34,503 nucleotides of DNA from JBAJNN01 sp036881905 (GTDB lineage Bacteria > Pseudomonadota > Alphaproteobacteria > Rhizobiales > Im1). The translations under genes were made by a program, and so were the position numbers. Where the stretch lies: positions 1 to 34,503 of the forward strand of contig JBAJNN010000020.1 in assembly GCA_036881905.1 (NCBI GenBank). The letters are read 5' to 3'. Shown piece after piece: positions 1 through 8,720 of this stretch (the first letter of the stretch is position 1; every line of letters starts with the position of its first letter). The notes under the pieces are model-generated. The model did not search any database, had not been told where the DNA came from, and worked only from the letters and a program-made list of their open reading frames with translations.

Positions 1-22
1 TCCCTTGAGGGGCCGGTTTTTT
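1..22 (+). terminator. Partial terminator-like element at window edge
   Basis: A short C-rich/G-rich pair (CCC-TTGA-GGG) is followed by GGCCGG and a run of six T, as in the right half of a rho-independent terminator. The left arm is probably cut off by the window edge, so this is tentative. It would end a transcript entering from the left. Confidence 0.35.
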
Positions 23-242
23 GTCATTCACCCTGCCCGATAAGGGTGCTGTAACGGTTTTTCTCGCACTCCCGAACCGCCTATCGTGATCACACGCTCG
101 CGATTGTTGCAATCGCCGACCTGAAGCCGCCGGTCGTTAAATGGCGCGGCGACACCTGAAGCCCAAGGGGCGCGTCAACGTCCCGACGGGCGGAAAACGC
201 GCTCCTTTTTTTGTTTTTTCAACCCGAAAAGGAGACTGAAAA

Positions 243-714
243 ATGAACTTTCACTTTCACAAACGGTTCGGCGGGTTATCGGATAAACCGGTCCATGCCG
301 ACGATCCTGCCGAACTCGCCATTTGCGAAAATCCGGCGGCTGCAAAGGATCACGCCAATGAAAGTCGCCCGACGACCTACGCGCCGAGCGGAAACGAAGC
401 GGCGGAATGGAAGCACGCGGCGTCGCAATATCGCCTGCTCACCCAAAAAATCGAAACGATCGACGATATTCTCAAGGTCCTCAAAACCAAGCGAGACAAA
501 CACCTTGCTTTGCTGAAGGATCTGATAGGCGCGGCTGTCGAGCGCCGATTGCGATGGACTCCGGATCACGCGCTACAGTGCGAAGGGAGCTGTCGATTAT
601 CCCCGGCTGGTCCGCGATCAAAACCTTCATCCGGCCTTGGTCGAGAGTTTCCGCAAGGCGACAAGTATCCGCTACCGGGTCACGCTCGCCGAAACGGACT
701 CGAACGTCGTTTGA
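243..714 (+). pseudogene. Small phage early-region protein, frameshifted
   Basis: The ATG at 243 follows a good ribosome site (AAGGAG at 230-235). The first ~100 codons encode a hydrophilic helical segment (EAAEWKHAASQYRLL...). Near 538-545 the plausible frame shifts: frame 0 turns into low-complexity Arg/Pro text up to 722, while the +1 frame continues with GLRITRYSAKGAVDYPRLV and a clean stop at 712-714. The GxRxTRxxxKGAVDY-type ending resembles small proteins I associate with phage recombination (YqaJ-type) cassettes. That is recollection, not a search. Read as it stands, the product is 159 aa ending at 722. Function is unknown. Confidence 0.5.
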
Positions 715-730
715 CGGCATGAAAAGCGTA

Positions 731-758
731 AGCGGGAGTGTGGAAACACACTTCCGCT
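731..758. other. 12-bp hairpin with GAAA tetraloop
   Basis: The arms 731-742 and 747-758 pair over 12 positions with one G-U pair and enclose GAAA, a very stable RNA fold. It sits just after the frameshifted gene and lacks a T-tract, so it may be an mRNA-stabilising 3' end or part of a small RNA rather than a classic terminator. Confidence 0.5.
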
Positions 759-775
759 CACCCTATAGGACCCTT

Positions 776-797
776 AAACGGGCGCATCGGCCCGTTT
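776..797. other. 8-bp GC hairpin, intergenic
   Basis: AAACGGGC at 776-783 pairs perfectly with GCCCGTTT at 790-797 around a six-base loop. It lies between the first gene and the next ribosome site. GC-rich stem-loops like this commonly separate phage genes. No clear U-tract follows on the plus strand, so terminator function is uncertain. Confidence 0.4.
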
Positions 798-818
798 CGG
801 GGGCATGATGCGCCCTGT

Positions 819-1130
819 TCAATTCAGGAGCAATTCATCATGGAAATCACGGAAAACATAGTGGCGCGACTTTTGCAGTGGCGCAAACGAGAAGACTACA
901 TCGAAATGTTGGATCGGTGGGACGGGTGTTGTTATGAACACCCCTTCACTGCCGAGCGCGGCGAAGATAATGGAGACGGTTCTGCCCGACAAACGCCCGA
1001 TGGCCTGAAAACGACCGGCCTTCGCGGGACGGACAAAAGCGTCCAAGAACAATGACTCGTCAACATCGGCGAAATCGATGCCGTGTTTGTCGAGATTAGC
1101 AAGCCGCGTAGGTGCGTCCCATGTGATCAT
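819..1130 (-). pseudogene. brnT: BrnT-like toxin, 3' truncated
   Basis: Starting at 1130, the minus strand reads MITWDAPTRLANLDKHGIDF..., then RFQAIGRLSGRTVSIIFAALGSEGV. This is the BrnT ribonuclease toxin pattern (RelE fold), complete until the last ~15 residues. The family then normally ends with an SxRxAxxxER-type segment. Here the frame drifts into unrelated sequence that overlaps the + strand gene at 840. The BrnA antitoxin that should follow is absent. The annotated start at 1172 is less likely, because the family begins at the internal Met. Probably an inactive orphan. Confidence 0.6.
840..1055 (+). CDS. Small hypothetical protein, N-terminus plausible, fused 3' part
   Basis: The ATG at 840 has AGGAG at 827-831, and the first ~35 codons (MEITENIVARLLQWRKRED...) look like genuine coding sequence. 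From about 940 onward the same DNA reads on the minus strand as a convincing BrnT-type toxin, so the distal part of this frame is probably antisense text. I read it as a truncated phage gene joined to a BrnT remnant. No function is recognised. Confidence 0.3.
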   Translation: MEITENIVARLLQWRKREDYIEMLDRWDGCCYEHPFTAERGEDNGDGSARQTPDGLKTTGLRGTDKSVQEQ

Positions 1131-1160
1131 GAGTTTACGTATACACGAAAACCCTGTTGG

Positions 1161-1172
1161 TTGACAGGTCAA
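1161..1172. promoter_or_regulatory. Inverted repeat upstream of brnT remnant
   Basis: TTGAC-AG-GTCAA is a perfect 5-bp inverted repeat 30 bases upstream of the likely brnT start. On the minus strand it also supplies a -35-like TTGACC. A toxin-antitoxin operator/promoter is a reasonable but unproven reading. Confidence 0.35.
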
Positions 1173-1337
1173 TCATACACCCATATATTGATTCGCGAGA
1201 GTGTAATCGGGTGTCCGATAATCGTCTTCCCTTAGTGTGGCAGAGCGGTAACCAACCCAGCCCCCTATCATGAGGGAGTTCGGCATCCCCCAAAGGCGCG
1301 GACCGCCGCGTCCTGGTTAACGCAAGGTAACTAAAGT

Positions 1338-1574
1338 GTGAAAGTTACCCTGTCCCTGAATTCGTCCAAAATTCCGGAGCCATGTTCAAGCAAGCGACAC
1401 CGCGCAATCCTGCCGCATTTCAATAAAGATGGGATCGACGCGCTTAACCGCCTGCGCGAGGTCGGAAAGGCGACAAGCCCTTTCCGCCGCATTCAACCTT
1501 ATGGGAAGGGCTTGATGGTATCGGAAGAAAAAGAAAAGGAGTCAGACTCATATGTTCGGCTTAGTAAGCTATAA
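1338..1574 (+). CDS. Uncertain small ORF in pre-terminase region
   Basis: A GTG-initiated 78-codon frame. The central segment (FNKDGIDALNRLREVGKATSPFRR) has amino-acid composition typical of real protein, but the first 25 codons do not, and no strong ribosome site precedes the start. It may be the remains of a frameshifted phage gene like its neighbours. No family is recognised. Across 1173-1843 I see no other supportable gene; the rest holds the repeats and inverted repeats listed separately. Confidence 0.25.
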   Translation: MKVTLSLNSSKIPEPCSSKRHRAILPHFNKDGIDALNRLREVGKATSPFRRIQPYGKGLMVSEEKEKESDSYVRLSKL

Positions 1575-1611
1575 TTATTCTTTTGTTTAAATGGTTCTTT
1601 TTTATTATAAG

Positions 1612-1701
1612 AAGTGGGTCCTTCCTTTATAATAAAGTATACAGGGGCGCTAAGCGCGAAACAGCGCCAGCGACAGACCGGTTTTTTTGGGGACCCACCT
1701 T
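1612..1701. repeat. Inverted repeat around AT-rich core and nested hairpin
   Basis: AAGTGGGTCC (1612-1621) is matched by GGACCCACCTT (1691-1701), an 8-bp perfect core about 70 bases apart. Between them lie an AT-rich stretch with two TTATAATAA-like motifs and a nested GGCGCT...AGCGCC stem, followed by a run of seven T at 1682-1688. It could be a folded non-coding RNA or an eroded insertion end. No coding is supported here. Confidence 0.35.
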
Positions 1702-1752
1702 ATCGCAAACAGGTTCGGTCGCAAGAAGGCTTTGGTGACCTTCACAAGCGTA

Positions 1753-1782
1753 TTTTCCCCGTAAAATCCTTTCCCCGTAAAA
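1753..1782. repeat. Tandem 16-bp near-repeat
   Basis: TTTCCCCGTAAAA occurs at 1754-1766 and again at 1770-1782, with a 16-bp period. It lies about 60 bases upstream of the small terminase start and may be a packaging-site or protein-binding repeat; position next to terS is the only support. Confidence 0.4.
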
Positions 1783-1843
1783 CCCTACTGACCGCAAGAC
1801 GAACGGGGTGCCCGGAACCGGAGTCCACTGCGAGAGCCTTTAT

Positions 1844-2402
1844 ATGAAAGGTATGAGCGAGCGGGGCTATGCGGCCCATGTCGGTTTGTCGCGCGGCGGG
1901 GTCCTGTAAGGCCAAGGCGTCCGGAAGGCTGGTCCTGTATGATGACGGCTCGATCGACGCGAAGGCAAGCGACGCCCGACGCGCCGCCACGACCGATCCG
2001 GCGAAGCAACGCCAACGAACGGCGGCAAACATGAAGCCGGTGCCCGCACATGCGGTGAAGGCGATCGGCGATACGCTTGATGAACAGGGTCTGATTGCAA
2101 GCGACAGCGAGGGCGTAACGTATTTGGAAGCCAAAACCGCCCATGAGGTGCTCAAAGCTCGTGAGCGTCGGATCAGAATTCAAAAGATGAAGGGCGAGTT
2201 GATCGACAGGTCGTCAGCCTGCAAGCAGGTCTTTCGCCTCGCCCGCGAGGAACGCGACGCATGGGTGACGTGGCCGTCGCGGGTTGCGGCGCTGATGGCG
2301 GCGGACCTGGATAAAGACGCGGCTGTGGTTCAAAGGGTTTTGGAATCTCATGTCCGTTCGCACCTCGAAGAGCTTGGAACCCTTAACGTCAAGATCAAAT
2401 GA
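1844..2402 (+). pseudogene. terS: Terminase small subunit, one-base insertion
   Basis: The small subunit recognises phage DNA for packaging. The natural reading begins at ATG 1844 or 1853 (MSERGYAAHVGLSRGGVL), a helix-turn-helix start typical of this protein. It then meets TAA at 1907-1909. Dropping one T at 1907 joins it to the downstream frame (KAKASGRLVLYDDGSIDAKASD...), which runs to the TGA at 2400-2402 and carries the long charged helix and C-terminal helices of the family. Without the correction, only an N-terminally odd 177-aa product starting at 1869 is possible. The large-subunit gene starts inside its 3' end. Confidence 0.75.
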
Positions 2403-4359
2403 GTTTGGGGACTTCGAGGGAGCCGACGAGCTTTTAAGAGCGTGGAAACGCGGGCTGACGCCGGATAAGGATATGACGGTCAGCGAATGAGCCGACCGTT
2501 ATCGTTATTTGTCGTCGCGAGCCTCTGCCGAACCGGGACTCTATCGCACCGATCGAGCGCCCTATATGCGCTTGATCATGGACGCGCTCTCGCCGTCCCA
2601 CCCGGCGCGGCGCGTAGTGTTTATGAAGGCGGCCCAGGTCGGGGCGACCGAGGCGGGCAACAACTGGATCGGCTATGTGATTCATCACGCCCCCGGCCCG
2701 ATGCTGGCGGTTCAGCCCACAGTCGAACTGGCGAAGCGCAACTCGCGCCAGCGGATCGACCCTCTGATCGCCGACAGTCCGGTTTTGAGCGAGCGCGTCG
2801 GTCCGGCCCCGATCGCGCGATTCCAACAACAGTATGCTCTCGAAAGACTTCCCGGGCGGCGTTCTGGTTATGACCGGGTCCAACTCCGCCTCGGACTGCG
2901 GTCCATGCCCGCGCGTTACGTGTTCCTTGATGAAGTGGACGCCTATCCGGCCTCCGCCGATGTAGAGGGCGATCCGGTTACTCTGGCCGAGGCCCGCTCG
3001 CAAACCTTTTCACACAGGCGGAAGGTGTTGCTGATTTCAACCCCCACCATCAAGGGGATGTCGCGGATCGAGCGCGAATATGAGGCGAGCGAGCAACAGC
3101 GCTATTTCGTGCCTTGCCCGCATTGTGGTCACGAACAGGTTTTGAAATTCGAGCGGCTGCGCTGGGAGAAAGGCAAGCCGGAAACCGCGCGATATTACTG
3201 CGAAGCATGCGAAAAGCCCATCGGGGAGCGTCACAAGACCGCGATGTTGAAGGGCGGCGAATGGCGGGCCACGGCCGAGACCAATGATCCGACGACGACC
3301 GGCTTTCATATCTCGGCGCTCTACTCCCCGGCCGGCTGGAAAAGCTGGGCCGATATTGCCCGCGACAAGGAGCAGGCTTCCGGTTTCGATGACGCGCAAC
3401 GCGCTTTTAAAAATACCGTTTTGGGCGAAACCTGGGTCGAGACCGGCGACGCGCCCGACTGGTGGCGACTGGCCGACCGACGGGAATCCTGGCCCGCGGG
3501 GACTGTTCCCGAAAAAGGGCTGTTTTTAACGGCCGGGGCCGATGTGCAGAAAGACCGTATCGAAGTCGATGTCTGGGCATGGGGACGCGGACTGGAAAGC
3601 TGGTTGATCGATCATGCAGCGATCGAGGGCGGTCCCGGCTCGCGGGAATGCTGGTCCGAATTGACGAATCTCCTGGGCCGGACATGGCTTCATGAATCGG
3701 CAACGCCGATGACGATCATGCGGCTCGCCATCGACACGGGCTATGAAACATCGGCGGTTTATGGATTTGCTCGCCAAAGCGGGTTTGGACAGGTCTCGCC
3801 GATCAAGGGCGTGGACGGGTTCAACAAGGCGACGCCGGTCACCGGACCGACATTCGTCGATGTAAGCGCGTCGGGCAGGCGGTTACGGCGCGGGGCGCGA
3901 TTATGGACGGTCGCGGTCTCGACATTCAAGGCGGAGATGTATCGATTTTTGCGCCTGGCCCAGCCGACGCCGGAAGAATTGTCGCAGGGCGCGCAATATT
4001 CGCCCGGCAGCATTCATCTGCTGAAATGGGCCGACGACGAATGGCTTAAGCAACTGACGGCCGAGCAGCTGGTGACCGTGCGCGACCGACGCGGGTTCGC
4101 CCGGCTTGAATGGCGCAAGATGCGCGAGCGCAACGAAGCCTTGGACTGTCGGGTTTACGCGCGGGCGGCGGCATGGATCGTCGGCGCGGATCGCTGGTCG
4201 GAAGCGCGGTGGGCTGAAATGGAAATGCGCTCGACCCAAACGCCTTCTTGCCATGAGCGGCGACAGGAAAAACGACGCCGCGTCGATCGTCCGCTTCACG
4301 AAAGAAGACGGCGGTCGGGTTGGATCGGCGACAAAAAAGGATGGCTCGATGACCGATAA
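2350..4359 (+). pseudogene. terL: Terminase large subunit (GpA family), interrupted
   Basis: Packaging ATPase/nuclease of the lambda GpA type. The frame begins at ATG 2350 and includes DMTVSE, then TGA at 2488-2490 exactly where the family has Trp (TVSEWADRYRYLS), then continues in frame. Recognisable parts are the ATPase loop (FMKAAQVGATEAGNN), the Walker-B-like YVFLDEVDAYP, a CPHC...CEAC zinc motif at 3115-3210, and the nuclease half. Between ~2800 and ~2895 the correct text is in another frame (SRDSNNSMLSKDFPGGVLVM), so two compensating one-base shifts garble ~32 residues. As it stands, translation can only restart at TTG 2509, so the protein is probably dead. The end (GWIGDKKGWL) is normal for the family and overlaps gpW. 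Confidence 0.85.
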
Positions 4360-4567
4360 ACAAGGCGCGGTGTGGACCGATGATGAATTGATCGCGCTTA
4401 AAAGAGCTTATGCGCGGGGCACATTAAAGGTGTCTTACGACGGCAAGTCAATCGAGTATGGCTCGGCGCAGGACCTGTTGGCGCGGATCAACACCCTTGA
4501 GCGGGCCATGGGCGTCGCAAAGAAACCGATAGCGGGCGTCGCCGGGTTTACGCGAGGTCGCTTCTGA
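4349..4567 (+). CDS. Head-tail joining protein gpW
   Basis: A 72-aa product starting at the ATG (4349) that overlaps the terminase stop. Length, position between terL and portal, and the ARINTLERAMG-type helix fit the lambda gpW head-completion family, which fills the connector after DNA packaging. The longer upstream reading of this frame is the antiframe of terL and is rejected. The stop at 4565-4567 overlaps the portal ATG, indicating translational coupling. Confidence 0.75.
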   Translation: MTDKQGAVWTDDELIALKRAYARGTLKVSYDGKSIEYGSAQDLLARINTLERAMGVAKKPIAGVAGFTRGRF

Positions 4568-6072
4568 TGGCGACCGGCTGGCTCGATCGCGCCATTGCCG
4601 CAATCGCCCCGCGAACTGCCATCAGGCGGGTTATGGCGCTTCGGGCTTTCGAGACCATGACCCGGGGTTATGACGGCGCGGCGCGTAACCGTCGCGGCTG
4701 GACGACGACGAACACGAGCGCGGACGCGCAAATCGTGACCGCCGGCGCATTGTTGCGAGACCGAATGCGTGATCTCGTTCGCAACAACCCTTATGCCGCA
4801 AGGACCGTCTCCATACTGGTCAACTCGATTGTCGGTGGCGGCATCAGACCCCGCGCGGCAAGCGACGATCATGACCTCAACCGCAGGGTCGATCTTATCT
4901 TTGACGATTGGGCGCGGAAATGCGACGCGGACGGTCAGATTGATTTTTTCGGCCTGCAAACCCTTGTTTGCCGAGAAATGGTCGAGGCTGGGGAGGTTTT
5001 GGTCCGTCGCCGCAGGCGTCGAGCGAGCGACGGGCTTCATGTGCCGTTGCAGCTGCAGGTGTTGGAGGCCGATTTTCTCGACAGCGCCAAATCAGGAATA
5101 AGTGGCCCAAGTCGCACGGTTCAGGGCATTGAATTCAACGCAACCGGCAAAAGACGGGTGTATTGGCTCTATCCCGCCCACCCGGGCGATGCATTCGGGT
5201 CTTCTCGCGGTCGGTTCGCCTCAAAGCCCATTGCGGCAAGCGAGATCGCCCATGTCTATGAAAAACAGCGCACGCAGGCCCGGGGCGTGCCTTGGGGCGC
5301 TCCGGTGATCCGGTCATTGCGTGACCTCGACGATTATGAAGTCGCTGAGATCGTGCGCAAAAAGACCGAAGACTGCGTGACCGCCATCGTCTTTGGAGAC
5401 GAAGAAACCGAACAGGGTGTCGCGCCCATGGTGGTCGATGGCGACGGCGTTCCGGTCAAGCAGTTCGAACCCGGGCTGATCGCCTACGCTCGCGGCGGCA
5501 AGGACATCAAGTTCAATCAACCCGCCGCCACCGGTGGTTACGCTGAATACAAACGCGCGAGTCTGCGCACCGTCGCGGCCGGATTTCGCGTTCCCTATGA
5601 AATGTTGAGCGGCGATCTGTCCCAAGTCAATTATTCATCGATCCGCGCCGGATTGGTCGAGTTTCGCCGGATGATCGGTGCGGTTCAGCGTCAATTGTTC
5701 ATCCCGATGTTCTGCGCTCCCGTCTGGCGGTGGTTTACCCAAACGGCATGGGCGGCGGGCCTTATCCCTGACCTCGATGTTCCGGTCGAGTGGTCGCCGC
5801 CAAAATTCGAGGCCGTCGATCCCTACAAGGACGCGATGGCCGACCTGCTCTCGGTCCGGTCCGGCACCATGACGCTGGCCGAGGCCATCTCACGCCACGG
5901 GCGCAACCCCGACGCCGTGCTCGCTGAAATCACGGCCATGAATGCCAAGCTCGACGATAACGGGATCGTGCTCGATTCCGACCCGCGTCGCGTCACCAAG
6001 GGCGGCGGCGCTCAACCCAACGATCCATTGAGTTCCAACGAAGGAGATATTTCCGATGGAAACAAAAATTGA
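4567..6072 (+). CDS. Phage portal protein (lambda gpB family)
   Basis: 501 aa, the usual length for lambda-family portals, which form the dodecameric DNA channel at the capsid vertex. N-terminal TTTNTSADAQI...LRDRMRDLVRNNPYAARTVSILVNSIVGGGI and the central YRVYWLYPxHPGD/EIAHVYEKQRTQARGVPW-type blocks are characteristic, as is FRVPYEMLSGDLSQVNYSSIRAGL. The reading frame is intact, in contrast to its neighbours on both sides. It overlaps gpW (4 bases) and the protease gene (17 bases). Confidence 0.95.
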   Translation: MATGWLDRAIAAIAPRTAIRRVMALRAFETMTRGYDGAARNRRGWTTTNTSADAQIVTAGALLRDRMRDLVRNNPYAARTVSILVNSIVGGGIRPRAASDDHDLNRRVDLIFDDWARKCDADGQIDFFGLQTLVCREMVEAGEVLVRRRRRRASDGLHVPLQLQVLEADFLDSAKSGISGPSRTVQGIEFNATGKRRVYWLYPAHPGDAFGSSRGRFASKPIAASEIAHVYEKQRTQARGVPWGAPVIRSLRDLDDYEVAEIVRKKTEDCVTAIVFGDEETEQGVAPMVVDGDGVPVKQFEPGLIAYARGGKDIKFNQPAATGGYAEYKRASLRTVAAGFRVPYEMLSGDLSQVNYSSIRAGLVEFRRMIGAVQRQLFIPMFCAPVWRWFTQTAWAAGLIPDLDVPVEWSPPKFEAVDPYKDAMADLLSVRSGTMTLAEAISRHGRNPDAVLAEITAMNAKLDDNGIVLDSDPRRVTKGGGAQPNDPLSSNEGDISDGNKN

Positions 6073-8049
6073 TTTGCCGATTCTTCAACGCACGGCGGTC
6101 ATGTCGCCCGAAACCGCCAATGAAGATGAACGCACCATCGACGTGGTGTGGTCAAGCGGTTCGAGGGTTCGGCGCAAAACCTGGGAGGGCAGGTCTTATG
6201 ACGAGGAATTGAGCCTTGAGCCGGACCACGTCAATCTCGATCTCCTCAACGCTGGAGCGCCGGTTCTCGACTGCCACGAGAGATGGAAAATCAGCGCCGT
6301 GATCGGCTCGGTCGAGATGAACAGCGCGCGGGTCGAAAGCGGACAAGGCGTCGCGACCATCCGCTTTTCAAAGCGCGACGATGTGGCCCCGATTTGGGAG
6401 GACGTCAAGGCCGGGCATATACGCCAAGTCTCGGTCGGATACCGAGTTGACGCCTATGAAGTCAAGGAAAGCGAAAACAAACGTGATTTGTGGCGGGCGG
6501 TTGACTGGACGCCCGTCGAAATTTCCGCCGTGCCGATCGGTGCCGATCCACGGGCGGTGTTCCGGTCGAAAACTGAAACTGAAACCTACCCATGCGTCGT
6601 CCGACGCGATGAAAAAGGAATTGAGACTATGAACGATTCACTTAAAATAGATATTGGAGCGGATGTCGCGGAGAGTGAAATCCGCGCCCAAACCGACGAA
6701 GCGGCCATTGATGAACCGGTCGTTGAGATTGCCAAGGCCGAACCCGACGAGAAGAGAAACGACGATGAGCTTGTCGCCCAAACCCGAGAAGCCGAGCGCG
6801 ACCGGGTTACGACGATTTTCGATCTCGCGGCCAAGCTCGATTTGGAGCGCGATTTGGCCTCCGACCTCGTCAAGCGCGGCGTGGCCCTCGACGAGGCGCG
6901 TAAGGTTATCCTCGACAAGGTGGCGAAGAGATCGGACGGTGACCTTTTCCAACGTCTCGATTCCGCTGGGCGGTCGCGATGAACAGATCACGCGGCGCGA
7001 TGCGGCGGCAAATGCGCTCCTGCATCGCTACAGCCCGGCCGATTTTCCGCTTGAGGATTCGGCGAGGGACTATCGCGGCATGACGCTGATGGAGATGGCG
7101 CGAGAAAGTCTGGGTCATTCAGGCGTCAACACCAGGGGCCTCTCGCGCGACGATGTGGCGTCAAGGGCGTTGCAGACGACGTCGGATTTTCCGCTCATTC
7201 TCTCCGCGGTGACCAACAAGACGCTGCGTCAAGCCTATGAGGCGGCCCCGCGAACTTTCACGGCGTTTTGCCGCCAAGTGCTGGCGACTGACTTCAAAGC
7301 CATGCACCGGGTGCAGATCGGCGAAGCGCCGCGACTGCTCAAGGTCAATGAAGACGGTGAATTCAAGCGGGGAACGCTTGGCGAATCCAAGGAAAGCTAC
7401 CGCATCGAGACTTACGGGCGCGTAGTGTCGATTACGCGCCATGTGCTGATCAATGACGATCTCGATGCCTTTACCCGAATTCCTGCGATGTATGGCAATT
7501 CGATCGCGCAGCTTGAAGGCGACGTGGTCTGGGGCGTTATCACCGGCAATTCAGCCATGGCCGACGGCAAGAGCCTGTTCCACGCTGATCACGGCAACCT
7601 TGGCGACAAACCCGCTAAGGCCGACCGTCTCGGCGGTAGGGGACGCTCGCGCCAAGATGGCCATGCAAACCGGCCTTGATCAAAAGACGGTCCTCAACAT
7701 CCGGCCGGCCTATTTGATCATACCGGCGGCACTGGAATTGCAGGCGGAACAACTGCTGGCGCAAAACCTTGCCCCCGCCGCCTCGGCCAATGTGGTGCCG
7801 AAATCGATCCGCACTCTTGCGCCGATCGCCGAACCATGCCTTGACGCCGTCAACGCCAAGGATTGGTATCTCGCCGCCAGCCCGAACCAGATAGACACCA
7901 TCGAATATGCTTATCTCGAAGGGCAACAGGGGGCCTATATCGAAACCCGCAACGACTTTGACGTTGACGGCGTCGAGATCAAATGCCGCCTCGACTTCGG
8001 GGCCAAGGCCATCGACTGGCGCGGGCTGTTCAAAACCTCCGGCGCGTGA
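6056..8049 (+). pseudogene. Prohead protease / major capsid fusion, two frameshifts
   Basis: The N-terminal third is an HK97-type prohead protease: VLDCHERW with the likely catalytic His74, and RQVSVGYRV with Ser126. A charged linker/scaffold follows (residues ~190-290), then the major capsid protein. The capsid part sits in two other frames: VTFSNVSIPLGG...FHADHGNLGDKPAKA (about 6940-7620), then PTVSAVGDARAKM...DWRGLFKTSGA to 8049. Frame changes therefore lie near 6930-6945 and 7612-7625 and do not cancel. An internal ATG at 6629 with AAGGA ten bases upstream could start the scaffold/capsid part separately. Protease and capsid fused in one gene is a known arrangement in alphaproteobacterial prophages. 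As sequenced, no full capsid can be made. Confidence 0.85.
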
Positions 8050-8089
8050 ATGCAAACTCCAACTACTATTTACGAGAAGGATTGAAGCG

Positions 8090-8407
8090 ATGAAAAATTA
8101 TGTCCAACCGGGAAACACGGTTACCCTGCCCGCCCCCTATGATGTGACGTCGGGGGACGGATTGCTTGTCGGCGCACTGTTCGGCGTCGCAAGCGCCAAT
8201 GCGGCCAAGGGAACGCGAGTGGAAACAAACCTGACCGGCGTGTTCGAGTTGAAAACCGATGGCGCATTGTCCGTGGGCGACAAGGCGTATTGGAATGACG
8301 CCAAAAAGGCGGTGACCAAAACAGCCGCCTCGAACACGGTGATCGGCGTCGCCGTGTCGAACTCGACCGGCAATGCAGCGCAAATTCGGCTCAATGGCGG
8401 GGTCTGA
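8090..8407 (+). CDS. DUF2190 capsid cement/decoration protein
   Basis: A 105-aa protein with the DUF2190 pattern: VTLPAPYDVTSGDGLLVGALFGVA, FELKTDG..VGDKAYWNDAKKAVT, IGVAVS. The family makes trimers that bind the outside of capsids. It lies directly after the capsid gene, where cement proteins usually are. The start is ATG 8090, preceded by an AAGGA motif. The upstream extension of the frame overlaps the capsid C-terminus and is antiframe. Confidence 0.85.
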   Translation: MKNYVQPGNTVTLPAPYDVTSGDGLLVGALFGVASANAAKGTRVETNLTGVFELKTDGALSVGDKAYWNDAKKAVTKTAASNTVIGVAVSNSTGNAAQIRLNGGV

Positions 8408-8720
8408 CGCGATAGCGGGCGCTCTCGATGCGTTGTTTTCCGACCCGAATATCGGGCACGACGCCCTCTATACCGGTCGGGACGGCGCGTCGAGAGCAAT
8501 TCGCGTGGCGGCTCGCCGCCCCGACGCCGTGACCGGATTCGGCGAGGCACAAATCTGGTCGCCCACGACGCGCTTTGATCTGCTCGCCCATGACGTCACC
8601 CCATACGAGGGGGACCGACTGGAGATGGGTGGCGAGGTCTTTATCATTCAGGGCGAGCCTGTGCGTGATGCTGAACGGTTGGTTTGGACCGTCGATGTGA
8701 GAGAGGCAGAGTCCACATGA
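8394..8720 (+). CDS. Head-tail joining protein (gpFII-like)
   Basis: A 108-aa product. MAGSDAIAGALDALFSDPNIG, VAARRPDAVTGFGEAQIW and FIIQGEPVRDAERLVWTVDV match the alphaproteobacterial version of the lambda gpFII attachment protein, which sits at the end of the connector and docks the tail. I chose ATG 8394, which overlaps the end of the cement gene, over the upstream start at 8373. The stop overlaps the next start as ATGA. Confidence 0.75.
   Translation: MAGSDAIAGALDALFSDPNIGHDALYTGRDGASRAIRVAARRPDAVTGFGEAQIWSPTTRFDLLAHDVTPYEGDRLEMGGEVFIIQGEPVRDAERLVWTVDVREAEST

Noticed and set aside
1235..1310. tRNA-like sequence (GTGGCAGAGCGGTAACC..., GTTCG arm)
   Set aside because: The D-arm-like and T-arm-like pieces do not assemble into a cloverleaf with an acceptor stem and anticodon loop.
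3901..4363. Minus-strand frames over the terminase 3' half
   Set aside because: Shadows of the plus-strand terminase with no start signals or recognisable protein features.
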